A stretch of 64,000 nt of DNA from Flavobacterium endoglycinae (GTDB lineage Bacteria > Bacteroidota > Bacteroidia > Flavobacteriales > Flavobacteriaceae): the NCBI RefSeq assembly GCF_017352115.1, contig NZ_CP071448.1, positions 2,255,001 through 2,319,000 on the forward strand, read 5' to 3'. Both the position numbers and the translations under genes were made by a program. Shown piece after piece: positions 59,859-64,000 of this stretch (position 1 is its first letter; each line of letters opens with the position of its first letter). The notes below the pieces were generated by a model. It was not told the origin of the DNA. It was given only the letters and a program-made list of their open reading frames with translations, and searched no databases.

Positions 59859-61241
59859 ATGAAATTTAATATAAAAATCGTTTACGGATTATTGCTTGCA
59901 TTAGCCTTTATGTCATGCAGTTCTTCTGATGACGACAACAAAACTCCTGAATCTCCGTATACGCAATATGGAGCACCTTTTGAAAAAATGCCAAAGAAAG
60001 AAGATGCCATAATTTATCAGGTAAACATTCGTGCTTTTAGTCAGGCGGGAACCCTAAAAGCGGTTCAGGACAGATTAACACAAATTCAGGAATTAGGAGC
60101 AAATGTCATTTACTTAATGCCAATTTATCCAGTTGGAAAAGAAAGAGCTTCAGGAGAATTAGGATCGCCTTATGCTGTGAAAGATTATAAAGCCGTAAAT
60201 CCTGATTTTGGAACTTTACAAGACCTTCAAACTTTAGTTGAAGAAGCACACAAAAAAAACATGGCTGTTATCCTCGATTGGGTTGCCAATCACACTGCTT
60301 GGGACAATGCTTGGATTACACAGCATAAAAATTGGTATCAGCAGGATGCAAATGGTAATATCATCATTCCGCCTGGAACAAATTATAACGATGTGGCACA
60401 ATTAAATTTCAATAACACAGAAATGAAAGATGCGATGATTGATGCAATGTCTTACTGGGTTTACAATGCTAACATTGATGGTTTCAGATGTGATTATGCT
60501 GATTTTGTTCCGAATAATTTCTGGGCAGATGCCATAACAAAACTGAGAAAAATTAAAAAAAATCAAAACATTTTGATGTTAGCTGAAGGATCAAAATACA
60601 ATCACTTTGCATCAGGTTTCGATTATACTTTTGGATTTAATTTTTTCTATACTTTAGAGCAGCTTTTCAAAAACAATAAACCTGCAACTACACTTCAGGA
60701 TTCGAATGCTACAGAATATGCCAACAATTATAATCCTGAAAACAGAGTCGTAAGATACACCAGTAATCATGACGTAAACCTTTCTGAAGGAACACCTTTG
60801 GAACTTTTTGGAGGTAAAAAAGGCTCTATCGCTACATTTGTTGTCGCTACGTATTTAAAATCAGTTCCAATGATTTACAACGGACAGGAAATTGGTTATG
60901 CACAAAGGCTAAACTATTTCTCAAGAACACCAATCGATTGGTCGACAGCAGATAATGAAATGCTGGCCGAATACAAAAAAATCATTGCTTTTAGAAATAC
61001 CAGTAATGCTATAAAAAAAGGAACATTTACAGGTTACAGCAGCGATGCCGTAAGCGCTTTCACTATGGTAAACGATACCGAAAAAGTATTTGTTCTTTCT
61101 AACTTAACCAATTCAGCTGTAAAACATCTTATTCCAAATACCTTAAAAGGAAACTGGAAAGATGCCTTTACTGGAGCAGCCGTAACAGTGGGTTCAGATA
61201 TCACACTTCAGCCTTATCAATATATAGTGCTGAAAAATTAA
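59859..61241 (+). CDS. GH13 alpha-amylase-family lipoprotein
   Basis: 460 residues. Lipobox LAFMSCSSSDDD. Catalytic barrel with region I DWVANHTAW, region II GFRCDYADFV (nucleophile Asp), region III MLAEGSKY (acid/base Glu) and region IV TSNHDVN. Short protein with a small C-terminal beta domain. The lipobox followed by an Asp-rich stretch (SSSDDDNKT) suggests surface anchoring, so it probably cuts alpha-1,4-glucan at the cell surface as SusG does. Confidence 0.93.
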   Translation: MKFNIKIVYGLLLALAFMSCSSSDDDNKTPESPYTQYGAPFEKMPKKEDAIIYQVNIRAFSQAGTLKAVQDRLTQIQELGANVIYLMPIYPVGKERASGELGSPYAVKDYKAVNPDFGTLQDLQTLVEEAHKKNMAVILDWVANHTAWDNAWITQHKNWYQQDANGNIIIPPGTNYNDVAQLNFNNTEMKDAMIDAMSYWVYNANIDGFRCDYADFVPNNFWADAITKLRKIKKNQNILMLAEGSKYNHFASGFDYTFGFNFFYTLEQLFKNNKPATTLQDSNATEYANNYNPENRVVRYTSNHDVNLSEGTPLELFGGKKGSIATFVVATYLKSVPMIYNGQEIGYAQRLNYFSRTPIDWSTADNEMLAEYKKIIAFRNTSNAIKKGTFTGYSSDAVSAFTMVNDTEKVFVLSNLTNSAVKHLIPNTLKGNWKDAFTGAAVTVGSDITLQPYQYIVLKN

Positions 61242-61266
61242 TACCTAAAGCAACTTTAAAACCTAA

Positions 61267-63465
<2,199 letters not shown>

Positions 63466-63472
63466 ATTACTA

Positions 63473-63584
63473 AGTTTTTTCCGCCACGACCCGAGCGATA
63501 GCGAATAGGCGAAGCAATTCACGAATTTTTCAAATTAAGATTTTTACATAAACACTAATTCGTGAATTCGTGGCGGAAAAACTA
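63473..63584. repeat. Composite self-complementary intergenic element, CCGCCACGA type
   Basis: Outer arms TTTTTCCGCCACGA (63476-63489) and TCGTGGCGGAAAAA (63568-63581); inner arms AATTCACGAATT (63516-63527) and AATTCGTGAATT (63557-63568). A 26-base insert with GAGCGATAGCGAATAGGCG lies only in the left arm. No gene. Confidence 0.8.
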
Positions 63585-63723
63585 TGCTCATTTAAGAGCA
63601 AAAAATTAAAAACTTACAACTTGAAAACTATTAACCACAAAATGTTTGTCGAATTTAAAAACCGATGCGAGTGAGAATGAATTTTAGTTAAAAAATGCCG
63701 ACAAGCATGCAAAAACTACTATT

Positions 63724-64000
63724 ATGAAAATCAACATTACCACGAGATTATTTCATATTACGAAAACACTATTTTGTTTTCTGTTATTATTAGCAAGTTC
63801 TGTTTATGCACAAGATCCTGCGCAGTACGGAACGCCATTCGCAGGAGTACCGGATACGAGAGATATCAACATGTATCAAGTGCATATTCGTCCGTTTAGT
63901 GCCAACGGAAATTTAGCCGGAGTAACTGCCCGATTAGACAATATAAAAGCACTCGGTACCAATGTTATTTATTTAATGCCGATTTTTCCCCACGGAACCG
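63724..64000 (+). CDS. Second GH13 alpha-amylase-family enzyme (truncated by window edge)
   Basis: About 92 residues visible from ATG 63724. Signal peptide (FCFLLLLASSVYAQ) without a lipobox, then the start of a GH13 barrel: INMYQVHIRPFSANGNLAGV and LGTNVIYLMPIFPHGT. It resembles the start of the enzyme at 59859 (YQVNIRAFS, LGANVIYLMPIYPVGK), so the two are paralogues. The missing Cys suggests a periplasmic or secreted form, in contrast to the lipoprotein copy. Confidence 0.88.
   Translation, partial: MKINITTRLFHITKTLFCFLLLLASSVYAQDPAQYGTPFAGVPDTRDINMYQVHIRPFSANGNLAGVTARLDNIKALGTNVIYLMPIFPHGT

Overview
The window looks like chromosomal DNA of a Flavobacterium-like member of the Bacteroidota. 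It is AT-rich. Many genes are preceded by the Bacteroidota -7 element TAnnTTTG. It carries SusC/SusD proteins, a type IX secretion tail, a FecI/FecR pair with an STN-bearing SusC, and a 14-gene nuo operon. No rRNA, tRNA, CRISPR array, insertion sequence or prophage was seen.

Region 1 (1-8274) is the most unusual part: a peptide export locus. Reading leftwards there is a TPR-transmembrane-AraC regulator (7930-6101), then 20 small precursor genes in one direction (5358-1867), then an HlyD adaptor and the start of a C39-peptidase ABC exporter that runs off the left edge. Each precursor has, or retains part of, a leader ending in Gly-Gly. Twelve are near-identical 49-50 residue peptides with start-to-start spacing of 177-182 bp. 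The others carry different cores: hydrophobic with one Cys, Thr/Ser-rich without Cys, or Cys-rich. A further GG-leader peptide (8113-8274) is divergent from the regulator. A 16-bp sequence (CCCCANWTTTATAAAA) recurs upstream of the HlyD gene, upstream of the array, and between the regulator and the divergent peptide.

Region 2 (8422-37943) is mostly core metabolism: an outer-membrane protein divergent from sucA-sucB; a TonB siderophore receptor followed by small membrane proteins and two PepSY proteins (iron uptake); a MORN-like protein; a TlpA thioredoxin; aspS; a cold-shock gene; the complete nuoA-N set; and a Bax inhibitor-1 family protein.

Region 3 (38032-51249) is a mixed set of single genes: an Imm8-like immunity protein, a secreted pectate lyase behind a LacI-type palindrome, a lipoprotein, an ALDH7 dehydrogenase, a class II cyclic-nucleotide phosphodiesterase-like protein, a convergent ParE-like toxin and antitoxin, 3-hydroxyanthranilate dioxygenase, an endonuclease/exonuclease/phosphatase protein, a beta-lactamase fold hydrolase, an S66 LD-carboxypeptidase, a YraN protein and an ACT-like protein.

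Region 4 (51642-64000) is an alpha-glucan utilisation locus: ECF sigma factor, FecR anti-sigma, SusC with an STN domain, SusD, a SusE-like lipoprotein, a GH13 amylase, a GH97 alpha-glucosidase and the start of a second GH13 enzyme. The expected logic is that SusC senses and imports oligosaccharide, FecR relays the signal to the sigma factor, and the surface and periplasmic hydrolases supply glucose.
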